64,000 nucleotides of DNA from the NCBI GenBank assembly GCA_947846985.1, contig CANTUZ010000001.1, positions 170,476,447 to 170,540,446 on the forward strand. The letters are read 5' to 3'. A program made the translations under genes and the position numbers. This DNA comes from Fratercula arctica (lineage: Eukaryota; Chordata; Aves; Charadriiformes; Alcidae). Positions 1 through 13,800 of this stretch are shown here, in pieces; positions within the stretch are counted from its first letter, which is position 1; each line of letters begins with the position of its first letter. The notes below the pieces were generated by a model that was not told the origin of the DNA, ran no database searches, and saw nothing but the letters and a program-made list of their open reading frames with translations.

Positions 1-3000
1 CAAGCAGTTGATTTCTTACTGTGACATGCTATAGATCCTAAAAGTTTACATACATTTACAAAAGTAATCTGAAGGATTCAAGGAATAAAAATCCATCAAG
101 GGTTCTTTACTGCAAATATATAACTTTGTTCCAAGAAGCTCATGACCCAAAACATGCTGGAAGCATGAAAGAGTATTTAGAGGAAGCATTGCTATGTACT
201 CCCTATGATTTCATACTCTTCTCTATATGCCTGCCATTAGCCTCTATGGAAGACCAGATACTGGAATAGAGGAAACTATGATGTTAACAAATTGCATGAT
301 TTCCACGTCTCTGTTATGGAGGCTGAAGCCAGGCTGTATGTTTATTTTGTATCTTCATTCCATTTTGTTATCAAAATATTATTTTATATAAAAATGAGTT
401 AGTCTTCTTTCATATACTGATGCCAATCTGTCAAAAAAGGCCTGAGAACGTGACATAAGCAACGTAGGCATTCAAACTATACTCTCAGGTCTACACATGT
501 AGCAGACAGAGTGTGAAAGCAAGCTAATTCAACAACATATGAAATTGATCTTTGATAGCAAAGCTAAGAATTACAGATATTCATTACCTGCAGTAGTGGA
601 GACGAAGTTAGCGAAATTCTCAGCTATTTCAAAGATTTAAGAATCTTAAAAAACCCAACTAAACATGTTTCTAATATAACATCATGAATATGATGAAAGT
701 TTGGTGCTTATTTTAGAGTTGGGACTATCTCAGTGGATTTATGCCAACTCAAACTAACCAAAGATCTGTTTCATAGTGTGTTTCAATCAAAAAAATAACA
801 TGGAAATTAGGTCGCAACTTCTTCATTCTTTAATAAACCCCATTAATATTAATGAAATTACAACAAATCTGTATTCAAAAGTGTTAAGCTTGGATCATAG
901 TCAAAGGACAATTATTTATCTTTAGCAATTCTGAAATCCTAGAGGATTCATATTACAAAGTGATACCAAAATCTTGTATGCGTTTTCCAATACTAGCACA
1001 AAGACAGCATAATTATTGAGTAAAGATCATTTAAGATTAATAAGTAATTCCAAACAATGATATAAAATTCTCAATAGCGTCTTCTGAGATTGTAATTAAA
1101 TGGAATTAAATGTAATTTTTCCTTCCCCTGAGATTTTTCAGTGGAAAGTAATTTTTATTACCCTCATCAAAATCCTTCACGCACAGCCTACTTTGTCTCT
1201 TTGTATACACTGCCAAACTCAGTCAAGACAGCATAATGAAACACAAACAACCCAACCTGGTTTAGGTCTTCCATGGCATCTATTGTCCAAGACATAGTAG
1301 TATCTCAGTTTAGTTCTAGGGTTCCAGGAATCCAAAGAAAGGAGAGGAACTACTTAAACTGCCTTTTTTTTTTCATGGGAAAGACTAAATCTTCATTGGC
1401 TAAAGACTTCACAGTTCCTTGCGTTTGCATTTTTCCTAAAAATCCCATCACTAAATGGGATTTTGCCAGGAGGAGTAAAGGGCAGGGGGGAAGAAAAATG
1501 TTCTTCCATTTTAGGAAACAGAATCACTTGTCATCAAAATAATTTTCAAAATCCAAACCTAGGGTATGCTTTGGGTACTGTGCATTGCAGAAACCTTGGC
1601 TTTCTCAATTATAATCTCTTATTGTGTACACACACAAAATTATAAATGTAAGATAGTTTCATGTTTTAATATATTTTTGCTACATTTACTAATGAAAAAT
1701 ACTTTAATAACTTAAATGGGTAATGCTGTCATTTAATGTCTGTAAAATTTACCTAGTTAATATTTTTTTTAAGTTTCATATTTTTTTCAGGATCAATTTT
1801 GATAGAAACATCTGGGGTTTAGTGACTAGTTACCTCTGTCACAAATTCATGGAAATGTGCCCTGTTCAGCAATATATAAAGATGCCTTGGAAAGGAAATC
1901 AAACTTTTTGATCTTTTGCTTGGAAATGTTTTCCTGTGTTGCCATGGTATCAGTGATAGCCATTTTAAGACACTGGCTGTGGAATATCTTTGAAAATATA
2001 CCTAGGCAACACAGAAATCATTTGTACTCTAATACTTCTAAAACACTGACTAATCTTTCCATATTTCAGTGGAACAGAGTGATACGAAGCCATTAAGTTT
2101 GTGTAAGGAATCCTTTAGAAAATTCAGTTTTGAAGTTTTTGTCCCCTGAATCCACCTTATTCAAACCCTCCTCAGTTTTCACAAATCTGATAAAATGCTC
2201 TACATGAATTGTGACTACCCTTTGCATTCCTTTCAGTTCCCTTAATTATATTCACTAGCTTTTAAAAGTAGGAGCCTAACAAATGGAGCCTAACTCTTCT
2301 GCCAGCATTTATCTTCTTCTTCCTAGAGCAGTGACCTGATATTGTAAATCCTTAAAAGAGCTGGAGTTAACGATTTGCAGTACTCAAGCTAACCTCAGAA
2401 AGGGTTTCTATCAGACAGCTACCATTGAAACTACCTATACAACTACACCTATGTCTTATTTCAAGTTATGAAAGACTTATAAATGTAGCTTCTTAGCAAT
2501 AGTGATGCTCATGTGTTTTTTCCTCAAAGCAGAGGATACCATATTGAAGAATTTCACTGGTTTTTAGACTGGTGCTGGTGTGCTTGGTGGAACAGAGGAT
2601 GGAAGGAATCGAATCAGAATACAGAAACACATCAATTCCTTTTTAAGGAAAGTCAAGTCTTTCTGAAAATATCTTAAATTTGCAGTTACTGTCTGTTAAA
2701 GAACAATCATAGTCCAGCTGTTACATTGCCCCAGAAATGTATTAACTGAATGTAAGACAAAACAGCTCCCAAAAATCCTAGGAGTAGCTCCTGAACAGAG
2801 GCACAGAGGTTTTTTTAACCTAAAATTCATTAGCAAACTGATTTTTATCCAGAAAAACTGACATAATGGCTCACTATCTAAATAGGTTTATGTAAAAAAT
2901 TTCTAATAAATAGTAAAATACCTACTACTCTGATGTAATTGACTATCTGATGCAGTAACAGTGAAGAAAAACCCCAAAGGAATCGATTATACTAATGGCT

Positions 3001-4088
3001 AAGTACATTTTATCCATAGAAGAATCTCTGTATAAATAGCCAATTCTCCTTAGAGAAAGCCAAAGTAAAACAACTTAAAATTTTCCACGAGCTGTCATAA
3101 TATTCCTTATTAACTGAAATTTAGTATTTGGTACTGCTTATAACAGCAGTGAAATTTAAAGATAGGTGTTAAAAGTCACTGGCTTCAACTTTTTTAAATT
3201 TAATTGAAAATTGACATTACACAGCACCTCTTGGTTGTTGTAGTTACTAATAAATCAAAACAAATACTTCCATGATCTTAAGAGTTCAAAATTATTCCCA
3301 GCATAATTGGAAATGTGGTCCCATTATGAAATTTCCAGCTGAATTTAGCTTATTTATAGACACACTGAAGGACACTGTATACTGACTGCAATAATCAGGA
3401 CTGTGACTACTGGCACCTACTTTCATCAGAAATGCTCCCAAAGTATTCACAGCGGGTCCAATGGCAAACTGAATCAGGCAATCTTGCAATACCTTTACTA
3501 TTTTTAGAATGTATGAGAAATGTAAGGCATTAATCCTTGTAGTCAGCTCCTCAGAGACAAAAAAACCTCAAAGTTGTGATAGTCAAGGTAATTCAATAGC
3601 CCGCCAAAAATAGCATAGTAACATTTTGTTGATATTCTGTCAACTCGCCACCTCAGACTTACAAACACTACATTAGGCATCAAAACAGGTAAAAATTCTT
3701 CCCATGAATATCCATTAATTCCAGTTAATACAAAGTGAAAAAGCAATTTTTCACTGGCCTCAAACAAGTCTGATCTTGGTATTAAATAAAACTTAACTGC
3801 CAAACAACACACAGCCCAGCCATCTCAAGTTATGGCAATGCAGCAGCTTTTTTGTGAGCTGGCACATCTACTTCAACTAGGCTTATGAGAACAACCATCT
3901 GCACTTCCATTAAAGAAGCAGCGAAGATGGAAAAGGTGCTACTTTGGTGAAAGAGCTTTGAGGTGAACTTGGCACGACCTTGTCCTAAAGGGTGAGCACC
4001 TCAAGAAAATAAAAAAGCTTTTAAACTGGGCAAAAAGATAATATAAATATAAAACAGAGCAATAACATTTTAAAAACACATTTTTAAA

Positions 4089-4108
4089 AGCTTCGAATCC
4101 TCGAAGCT
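4089..4108. other. Perfect 8-bp inverted repeat with 4-nt loop
   Basis: AGCTTCGA, loop ATCC, TCGAAGCT. A short perfect hairpin containing two CG dinucleotides, in METTL25 intronic sequence. Function unknown; it may be chance. Confidence 0.6.
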
Positions 4109-4339
4109 ACTAAGTCAAGACAAAATAAGTATAAAATGCTTTATAACAGAAATTGCCACTGTGCCCTCGCAGGCAAGCCCTTGCTTACTGGACTGATTTC
4201 AAACAAATAAGTGATCTCCTGCGTTGCAGCAAATTCTGCACAATGCTCTCTACTTCTTAGGAAGATCTTCTATCCATCACTGCAGAGACCAAGCCCTAAG
4301 TCTGCACCCTAATATTCTTAACTAGTCTCTTCACGTAAG

Positions 4340-5440
4340 GCTTCTACAGGTCTCTGCAATCTCTGGTTAATGCCTAGATTATCCAGTAGCTTCCCTGAGT
4401 TTAGTGTCAGAGCCTTGGTGAGTGAAGGGCTACCTACAGTAAAGATTATATCGGCTCAGGAACCTCACAAGCAAACTGGAGATACACAAATGCATGTGAC
4501 CCTATGGGATGCATTTCAGGAAGCTGAGGGAACTGGCTGGTGTCACACGAAGGCCACATTCTTATCATCTTTGAAAGGCCACATCCATCAAGGGAACTTC
4601 TTGATGACAGGAAAAAGGCAAATATCACACCCATCTTCAGCCTAACTTCAGTTCATAACCAATAAGCTTATGGAGCAAATTTTCCTAAAACCCATGTCTA
4701 GGCCCATGAAGAACAAGGAGATTGACAATAGGTGGCAGGACTTTACCAGGGACTGACAAACGTTATTGCTTTTTGTGATGCAGTGACTGGCTCCATGAAC
4801 TAGGGGAAAGCATAGTCACAGTTTACCTTGACTTTAGGGAGGCTTTCAGCAAGGTTGCCTTAGTACCTTTATAGACTAATTGGAAAGGTATGACTCAGAC
4901 AGGTAGACTTTAAGGTGGGTAGAAAATTTACAGGACTCTGAAGCTCAACAGTGAAGCCTGCAGGTCAAGGAAAGTGATTATTCCCCCTTTATAGCACTTG
5001 TGAGAGTAAGAGTATTTAGAGTGCTTCTTTTGGTCTCTCCAACACACCACACTGACTTACTGGAATGAGTTCAGTGGTGGCAAGAGGACTACAGGGCTGC
5101 AGAGAAGGCCAAAGAGGGATCTAACTGCTGTCTTCAACTACTTAAAGGAAAGGGAGCAGAAAAGATTAAGCAGGACTCTCCTTGGAGATGCACAATGAAA
5201 AGACAATAGAGAAAGCTCCAAATTCTGAAGAGATACGAGGGAAAACCTTTGTGGTATGGGAAAACATTGGAATGGGCTGTTGAATCACTGCCATTGGAGA
5301 TATTCAAAACATGACTGGACAAGGCCCTGAACAACCTGATCTAAGTTGGCCCTGCCTTGTGCAGTGATTTGGACCAGATGACCTCCAGAGGCCACTTCCA
5401 AGCTAAATTATGTCATCACAGTTCTATGATTTCGTCCATT
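4340..5440 (+). mobile_element. CR1 LINE, old and degraded 3' part (RT region to tail)
   Basis: Broken CR1 ORF2 homology on the plus strand. Around 4590-4650 one frame reads DDRKKANITPIFSLTSV, matching the CR1 WRKANVTPIF..VSLTSV region. Then come LMEQIFLK, a VYLDFSKAFD-like stretch (near 4825-4860) and an AVFNYLKE peptide near 5130 matching AAFQYLKG. The 3' end (5280-5435) follows the CR1 tail layout: GAGATATTCAAAACATGACTGG, GGACCAGATGACCTCCAGAGG (shown in part) and TTCTATGATTT. Many stops and indels show it is ancient. The upstream limit is approximate. Confidence 0.8.
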
Positions 5441-7700
5441 TTGGAAGCGGTACCAGAATTCACTTGCCCTAGACAGCTTCTTGCTGTCTTCTTCCTGCAG
5501 TAGTTTACTTCTTGCACAGAGTGAATTGTTGGATCCCTACCATCTGATTAGCCACCGAGTCCCTAGAATCCTCTAGAATGCTTTGCCAGTTTGAAGTCCA
5601 TGCATAGGCAGCACAGGCACGAGCTATTGTCCTAATTCTTTCCCAGTTTCCCTTTGAAGAAATTTTAGCTCTTAGATATTGTTGGTCCTTGTGCCCTTAC
5701 CCTTCTACTGCGTATTTACGAACAAGCCATATAACAAATTACTTTATCAGGGAAATACAACAACAGCATTATAGATTTTAGAATATGTACCCTCATAGTA
5801 ATAGTAAAAAAATAGCAGTTTTTTTGAGCATCACTGGAACTACTTATGTGTTCTTTTCCAAAAACAAAATACTGTAATTTCCTTTTATTCTGCCTAAAGA
5901 TTCTTCTTTGAGAGTAATTTTTATCCTGCAAGCTGAGAAAAATCAAATAGCGAGAAATTCCAATGTGCAATTTGGCTTCATTTCCACACTGCTATGAAAC
6001 TGCAGTATCTCTTACCATCGTGCACGTACATCTGTTTGTTTGAACTTAGAATAGGTTATCACATCTGATCCTTTGGTGGTGTCTGACTAACAATAATTTA
6101 GTAAAGCTTTATGCACTGGTCTGGAAAAAATAATCCTATAGCTAGAACAGGAAGTTGTAGCCTCCTTGCAATAACAAGAAACAACCAAATGTTTCAGACA
6201 CACAACTTAATAAGTGTCTGAAAAGTTCACCATTTTTTTAAAACCCTGATGTAAACAAGAATTGTATGGGTTTTACTAATCACATTTAGTGAATATTCCT
6301 ATAACTTAGGAATCTCGATCATATCTTCTTTGTTTTTGGGGATCATTTGAAGTATTGTAAAGTAAGTGAAACTAATACACGGCAAAACCTCTTAAAACTG
6401 TTGCAGAGCAAGATAAAAACAACATGTAAAGATCATTAAAACAAGCAAGATAGCATGTGTCATGATCAGTCTGGAGTTGTGCCTTAGTTGCCTGAGCAGC
6501 CAACTGTTAAAGAGTAGCAGCTGGGTTCCACCTGCCTTTCTGTCCGTGAAGCTCCCTGAAAGAGCTGAAATAAACTTTACCAACCCACCTTTCTCTCAAA
6601 TTTGGTTGACATGGTGATCAGGTTCTAGGACTTCAGCAGATGGTCATTTAGATAGCTCAGCTACGTAACACTTGTCCCAGGAAAGCCAGCTATTTAGTGG
6701 TTTTCATTATGCATTAAAAACAAATGAGCTATATAGAAGTGAGTATGTTAATGCATGTGAAAGTCTGCACACTACATGAAAAAGTAGCAGAATATGCTGT
6801 AGAAAATGCTAGGGAAAACACAACATTTGGATGTTGAAATAGAAAGTGACAGTTTTTAGCTGTAATCTAAATCTTTTATTATTGCATTACTCTATTTTAT
6901 ACTAGATCACTTTGAAGTTGATATACAGGCAGTATTAAATCAAACAGACAATAGTACTTCTCTAAACATTAGACATCAGAAACAGCATGGGCTTTCCACG
7001 GTAAACCAAATAACCCAGGACTATGCGTTCACTCCATTTGTGCAAAGACAACCTACAACTTTCTGTTGTTTGAAGGCTGTACAGAAAGGTAAACAATTTA
7101 CCTTTCAAGTAAAGTTACCAACTTCCTGTCAAAAAATGGAAAAACCTCACATTTGGAGGAAAATTTGCCTGTAGTATAAATCCCCAAATAATTTTCAGGT
7201 TGTCTCCACAAAAAAAAAGTTCTAAACTGGCAATGCCCTAGAGTGCAGCACTCAGATGAGTGTTTTTTTAAAGTAATAACTTACATTACAAGGACTAATT
7301 CTGCTCATAGTTGTATATGTACAACTCAACATAAATGGATATTGCATGCAGACAGCCAAAGGAAAAATCTGGTACAAAATACTTCAAAAGGATGAAAACA
7401 TATTGGACCAAAAAAGCCTCCACATTTTACAAGTAAAGTAATGGAATAAAACCAGCTGTATTCATAACCACATAAAAACATTCTGCATTAATATCCCTAA
7501 TTTCAGTAAGAATATTAGGAATATTGGCACAACAGAAAAGCTACAGGGGACATCCGGGAGTGAATGACCCACATAATGTAATTAAAACCAGTACTAAATA
7601 AGCCACTGGAAAGGAACAAACACAAGGAGGTTATTAATTACAAGGTATAATATTCTCAACATGCAAACTGGCAGCCACAAGTTAAGCTCAGAAGAATTAC

Positions 7701-7845
7701 CTTCTTGGTTTTCAAACTGTTCTGACAACAGATGGTAACAGCAGCCGACACTGCAAACTGCTTTGATTTCAGGCTTGGCAGTAAAAATTCGTAGTGTATT
7801 TGCAGCAAGATCGCCACATGTATGTAGACCCACCATCATACAGTC
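7701..7845 (-). CDS. METTL25: METTL25 coding exon 5
   Basis: 145 nt between acceptor TTCTTAG|GAC (7846/7845) and donor GAAG|GTAATT (7701/7700). It reads DCMMVGLHTCGDLAANTL, RIFTAKPEIKAVCSVGCC and YHLLSEQFENQE. The GLHTCGDL and CCYHLL motifs are hallmarks of the METTL25/RRNAD1 methyltransferase domain; HTCGDL is expected in the region after motif III that shapes the active site. The exon ends in phase 1. No following exon is recognised between here and base 1. Confidence 0.95.
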
Positions 7846-10800
7846 CTAAGAAGAATAAAAGAAAAAAAAAAAACCAACAATAAAGCATCTCCCTCTTCAA
7901 CTGAAGGAGCATGAATAACAACAACAAACTCCAAAACCCAAACATGTTGCAAACAGTTATCGAGCTGTAAGGTTTAAATACACAACTCCATGAGGACTCC
8001 TGCTGTTCTGTTCTAGAATTTTTCAATGCATAAAATAAAAAGCTCTTCAGTGCTAAGAAAACATGGTGCATTGCCCCTGTGTAGAGACAGACTGCTCATT
8101 GCTTTGTTCAGGTAAGGGAACTACGCATTTCTGCACTCTACCTTCACCAGCCATGAGGAAGCAGAAGTTCAAGACAACGGATAGCAGCTGGTTTATCCGC
8201 ATGGAAGGGAACACCTCCGTGTTGACTGGACACAGGCCATTTCCTCTTGTCTTTCCTAGCTTTCCAGTTATTACTACCACTGTAACTTTCTTTTCTTACT
8301 TCAGATTTACTGCTGTAAATCTGGCTGGACCGATCTATTGCATTTCTGCTACTTTAAGTTGCTGAAATCAATATATAAATATAATTTGAAGAGCAGGTTT
8401 TGTTATTTCCACAACTGTAGTACTGCCGCAGTTTTGCAGTGTGCCTACTACTATTCAAAAACAAATGGGCATTTTCCTCCACAACACAAAGTAAGAACTT
8501 CAGCTTCAGATGCTCTTGTTCTTCTGTCCATTCTATTTCCTGCTTTCTTTTTCCTCAATTTCCCTTTTCCCTCTATTTCTCCATCCTGATTATCCCTCTT
8601 CTCACCACTCACAACAAGATTTTTCCCTTGGAGCATTATTAGTTGGAATCTACATGGTAAACACGGCATTGCTTTGAATTTCATCCTCACTTATTAACAA
8701 GGTTATCAACAAGAAATTAGCCCAGGGGCATTCAATTGTGATACCTTTCTATCATCATTTTGACTTTACATGTACATCTATTTTTGCTGCTCTGTATTTG
8801 ATTTTCTCACACGTCTGTATTATATACTGTATGTATGTGTGAAACAGTAAAACCTCCCCTTTCTTCCTCTGTTTTTTAATTCTTCCCATCCCCCTCATCA
8901 CCTTCCACTTTGTGCTGCTTCTCTGTACTTGCCCTCTCCTTGTCTTAGGATCCAAAATTTTTAGGTGGCAAAAGTTTTGTTTCAGTCCAGCTCAGTTTTT
9001 AAAGACCTCTTTTCCTGTGAGTCAGCTTCAGCTCACCATTCCACAAAGCTTTTTTCCCCATGCAATTACAGAAATAGTGGAACAAGACTAAAGTTTGGGA
9101 GCTATGGGAAGACCTGCACTTGCAAGGGCAGCATTTAAACTCCAGGACAGGAAAAGTTAGAGAGATTCTTTCAGGATAAATCTAGATGGAAGATGGCTAC
9201 CACATGTAAGACAGAGGAAACACATTACTATGCTCAAAACTTCTGAACAACAGGAGGGCAGTCTGTCAGGTACACTTTTGGACCATCATTGATTTCAGTG
9301 AGGCTGCCTGGGTATAACTGTAAGTACTTTCTGGATCATTGGCTTAAGTGTAGTAAAATTTGATATCTCAATATTAGTCCTGCATTCTTACACCCATATT
9401 TCACTGGCAAATTCATTTCAGAAATTACGGTATAAATGGTAATTTTCCCCATTCCCCACCTGTCCCCAGCTTAGGAAAATTTGAGAAAATAAAATCAATC
9501 TATGGTTACAATAAAACATTGTAAATATTTTTAAAACTATTTCTAAAAAATATGTTATTTCTAAAAATTCTCAAAATACTTTAAAAAAATGTGCACACTT
9601 TAGAGTATTTTAATTACGCACATTCATCACAGTGTGCAGTTCAGTGATTACTATTTTTTAACACAATGAAGCTTTTACCTTTTCTGACTGTAATGTTTTG
9701 GATTTTTTTTTTATAATGAAAGGCAGTGATATAGGATTTCTTCTATCTTTTACATCATACAAATTACATGCTAAGAGGATACAAAATCCAACTGTGCAAA
9801 TGAAAAGGCACATGCTTCATCAGCCCTGCTGCTCAGGGTGTCTTTTGCAGACAGACATGAGCTTGCTCCGCACATTCTGAGATACTCAGCAGGACTTCTT
9901 AGCTCGACTTATAAGGCCATCACCACAGACCTATGGTCTCAAATCAGAGATTAATTACACACCTGAATATAATAGTTTAGTTACTACTGAATACAGACAA
10001 GTTTTCATCCAAGACTGAATATATCTACCCAATCAATGTACGTTGGCTCAGGCATAGGAACTAAACAGCCATGCAGCTTCTAGACTCGTGTCACTGTCTT
10101 TCGGCAACTGAGCTTGGGTTTGTTTCTGTAGACACAATCCCCATCAGCTAGTAAATTACTAAATGAACTTAAAGTAAACATGAAAAGTCAAAATATAAAA
10201 ATATTATTTGCAAATAGGGCTCTTTACAAACTCTATATGTTGAGTACTATACACAATGAATTCTCCGATGCCTTCAAAGTTGAATTGAAATTACAAAAAT
10301 ATAAAACTTAAAAAAATAAGAAATTTCAGGAAAATTGTATTTCCAGTGCTTAATATATCCATCCACCTGGTAAATACAACTCTTTTCATAATAATTAGAT
10401 GTTATCTACAACCACAAGGGTAAAATACCTGAATGTGCTGATATGTATGCTGTTAACTTTGACAACTGAATATTATCTACCCCATAAATTCTAAAGGTTG
10501 CTTTACATTTTCAAAATAATCCCAACACATACATTAAAATAGAAAAACGATCTGTATCTGCTAGACATACTTATGCTTACTGGCTGAAAAACATTATTGG
10601 GCCAGAATATTCATTTTCAACACTGATAGTACTCTGTGTAGACTCAGCAAACATTATGTACATATGAAAATGGCAATATAAAGACAATGGTCAATCTACT
10701 TCAAATATTATTAAAATAACCTCCAGATCTGTTATGATGTCACTGAGTTCTGTTTCTGCAGTGATGCAAGAGGTCAATGGAAAATACAAGTTTGATTCAC

Positions 10801-13800
10801 GTGATCTGCTCGCTTTAGCCTTGAGAGATGCCATTTTTCTTTGCTCCTTCTCCTCTTCGCAGAGTTCCCCACAGTTAGACCGAGATGAAGAAAAAACTTC
10901 TACAGCATCAGCAGGCAGAACATTTAGAATAGCAAGAACCTCTTCAGAAAGTTTGCTCTCATCAGACTGTGTCCGAGACGCCAAATCAACTTCAGTTTGT
11001 TTGCTGGTTTCAGATGTAGCTATTCCTGTGAAACCACAAGAAGGAGCTAAATCTTGGATAGTCACTTGGTCCTGATGTTGAAGACTGCTGGTTTTATTTA
11101 AGAGCTTTTCATTGATTGCTTTACAATTAATTTCACTTTGCACTGGCCTGCCATTTGCCTTTTCCAACCCCTGGCTTTCGACGTTTGCTCTTGCTCGACT
11201 CTGATATGCTCTCCAGTGTTTCTTCAATTTCCTGTTCCTTTCATGAGCACCATTAGTGGTGGTGTTTGAGGAGTCAATTCCATAAACTTTTAAGTTATAT
11301 TGCATGGACAAAAATGAACTCAGGTAGCCTTTTCCAGAACCTATATCAATCACCTAAACAATGGGGAAAAAAAATAACGCTATGTTAATGAGCAACAAGA
11401 TACATTTCAATCACATGCAAAATAACTCCCTAAAAATTTAAGCATAGATTTAATAATTACAGTATCAGTTATCCCTCCTAATACACTTAGTTCGTTTGCT
11501 TTGTTGATCCACCTTCTGCCTTTAAAACACAGAATTAAGTCATAACTGATTTGCTTCAGAAAACAGACACTGCAATGCTTAAGCAATGCACATGTTCTGA
11601 TTCTTCTGGGAAAGACTTTGGTATATTTTTTGACACAGAACTTGCTTTTTTTAAAGAAAATAATCATAAAACACTAACAACGCAACCTGCTCTTGCTAAA
11701 CTGGGTCAGGATATAGAGTTAGCAAAGCAAGGGTTCACAGTATTTAGCTTCAGACATCTAACTCCCATATAGAAATAAGCATCTTCAGATTCAGTGCATA
11801 ACTTAATAGCTTCAGATATGACCTAAAGACAGGTGATACTATTACGCCCTTTTGTGTCAGAATGCTTATTTATACCACTTTCACATTCTGTGCAAATGAT
11901 CCATACAGCTGTGATTAGCATAAGGATGCCTCTGTAACAAAACAAAAGGGCTCACGTGTCTCATGTGCTTTCCACTGCCTGTTCTGGAGGAAGGACTAAA
12001 TAGAAGGGTAACTGGCTGACAGCTTAGTTTGTCTCATAGTTGATAACACATGCTACTTCAGCGACTGATATAAGACAGGAAGGAAAACGCTATACAGAAT
12101 AGCAGCAGACACAAGGGTAACCTGAGAAGCTCAGGTACATAATCACAGCTTTTTATCATGTGTGTTTTAATGTGTAATAATATATAACAAAATATTTTAC
12201 AAGAATAGTCAGTGACATTTATCGAAGTAAAAAAAACAACAATGTTCACTTCTGTTCAGGTACCTGCCAAAAATTATATTGATTAGGTATAATGGCTTCT
12301 TTGTAGATGTTCCTGAAAGTGTTTGATTCAAAAACATCTGTGTCTTGTTCTTGGTCTGTCACACATTCACAAGAAAGCTTACACTGATATTTGTAAGTAC
12401 AAATGGCAGCATACACAACATGTATCCATCTTAAACTCAACTGCATAGGTTTTTACCAGGTAAGAATACTCAGTACAGCAATACTCTTCCTGAACTAAGA
12501 AAATTAAAGATTTGTACAGCCATGGAATTAGAAAGAAAAATTTCAACCAGTGTCACTAAAGACTATGTAAAACAGTGGAGAATACACACTATTAAGTAAA
12601 AAGTGTTCACACAGGCTGCACATGGCTTTCTCATCTGCACTCCATGTGATATTGCTGCATTTTTGCCATCTAGGTATGCTATAATCCTCAAATTTCTTGA
12701 ATGAATTCAGTACAGGAGTGAATTTAGTGAAATAGAATTTATATAATCTAAGCACACTTTTTGAAAATGTCATTTATTTGTCACATTTATCACCAACATT
12801 CTCCTATATTATTTAAAAGTGAAGGAAAGACAAATGCCCAAGGAATAATTTTACCCACTATTTTATGTCACTGATATTACTACTATGCAGAATGTGCACA
12901 CACCCACTTCTACAAGGTTTTTACTTATCTCTGCGAAAAGCAGCATTTGGACACAGAGTCAGCTAGTGAATTACTCCTAACTCCTACGTCTGACCTCTAG
13001 TGGCTGTAAAGACAAGCTGCTGTTTGCGTAAGGTTTTTCCAGTTGTTTCCAAGTAAAAAGAAAACAGTAATATATTGTTAAATAAGCACTGGGAGAGTAG
13101 TTTTAAAACGAAAGGAAAATTTGACTAAAAATAAGAAGGCAGTGATCTTGTGCTAAACAAATAGACTGCATTAAATTAATCCCTGCTTTACCTTCCCTTG
13201 ATTACATAAGGAAAGGTAATCAGCAATCCATAGCGTATCTGCCAAGCATGAACTTTTAAAATGAAATTTCCATGATATAATGAACTCCAAAGGTCTTGTC
13301 CACAGTGAGTTGGGTACTATGTTTAAACACAGTTTCTGGCACAGCGCAATCAAGAACTCCGTTTCCAGAAGCATTCCAATATTTCCCAGCACCAAATCAC
13401 AAATTTAATGGATGCTGAATGCAGAATTATATCATACTTACATTACACATTGCAACTCTCGTTGCACATGCTGCAATTTCCAAGGAAAACTTTCAAAAAT
13501 ACATTAAAGAAAAAAAAATGTGCGTTTAAGCAAAGAGGAATCATCACTGGCTTCTTTTCAGAGTTTAATCAAGAACTTCTTTACAAACTAAAGTTCCACT
13601 TGTACGATAGGAACAACGCTTAAAAGGGGCAGTAAACAACTGAAAAAAACCCCGTTAGTTAGTTTGCTTTAGTGTTTTAATTCAAATTATTAACCTAGAA
13701 GTGATTACAGTAGTAATAAAATTTTTGCTTTTATTCTCTTTTTACTATTTATTATACTACATTATAAAATACCGCAAGAGAGCAATATCCTCTGCCACCC

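Larger units (their letters stand above)
1..7700 (-). other. METTL25 intronic sequence (after exon 5), no exon recognised
   Basis: AT-rich sequence containing one old CR1 copy at about 4340-5440 and no other feature I can support. The family's next block, containing WGFPMCHYLK- and CCGRNARM-like peptides, was searched for by eye on the minus strand and not found. The remaining exons are probably left of base 1. Short exons could have been missed. Confidence 0.6.

Noticed and set aside
3543..3812. 89-codon minus-strand frame as a possible further METTL25 exon
   Set aside because: The peptide does not match any part of the family's C-terminus that I know, and no suitable acceptor in the required phase was found.
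10734..11075. 113-codon plus-strand frame
   Set aside because: Antisense shadow of METTL25 exon 4.
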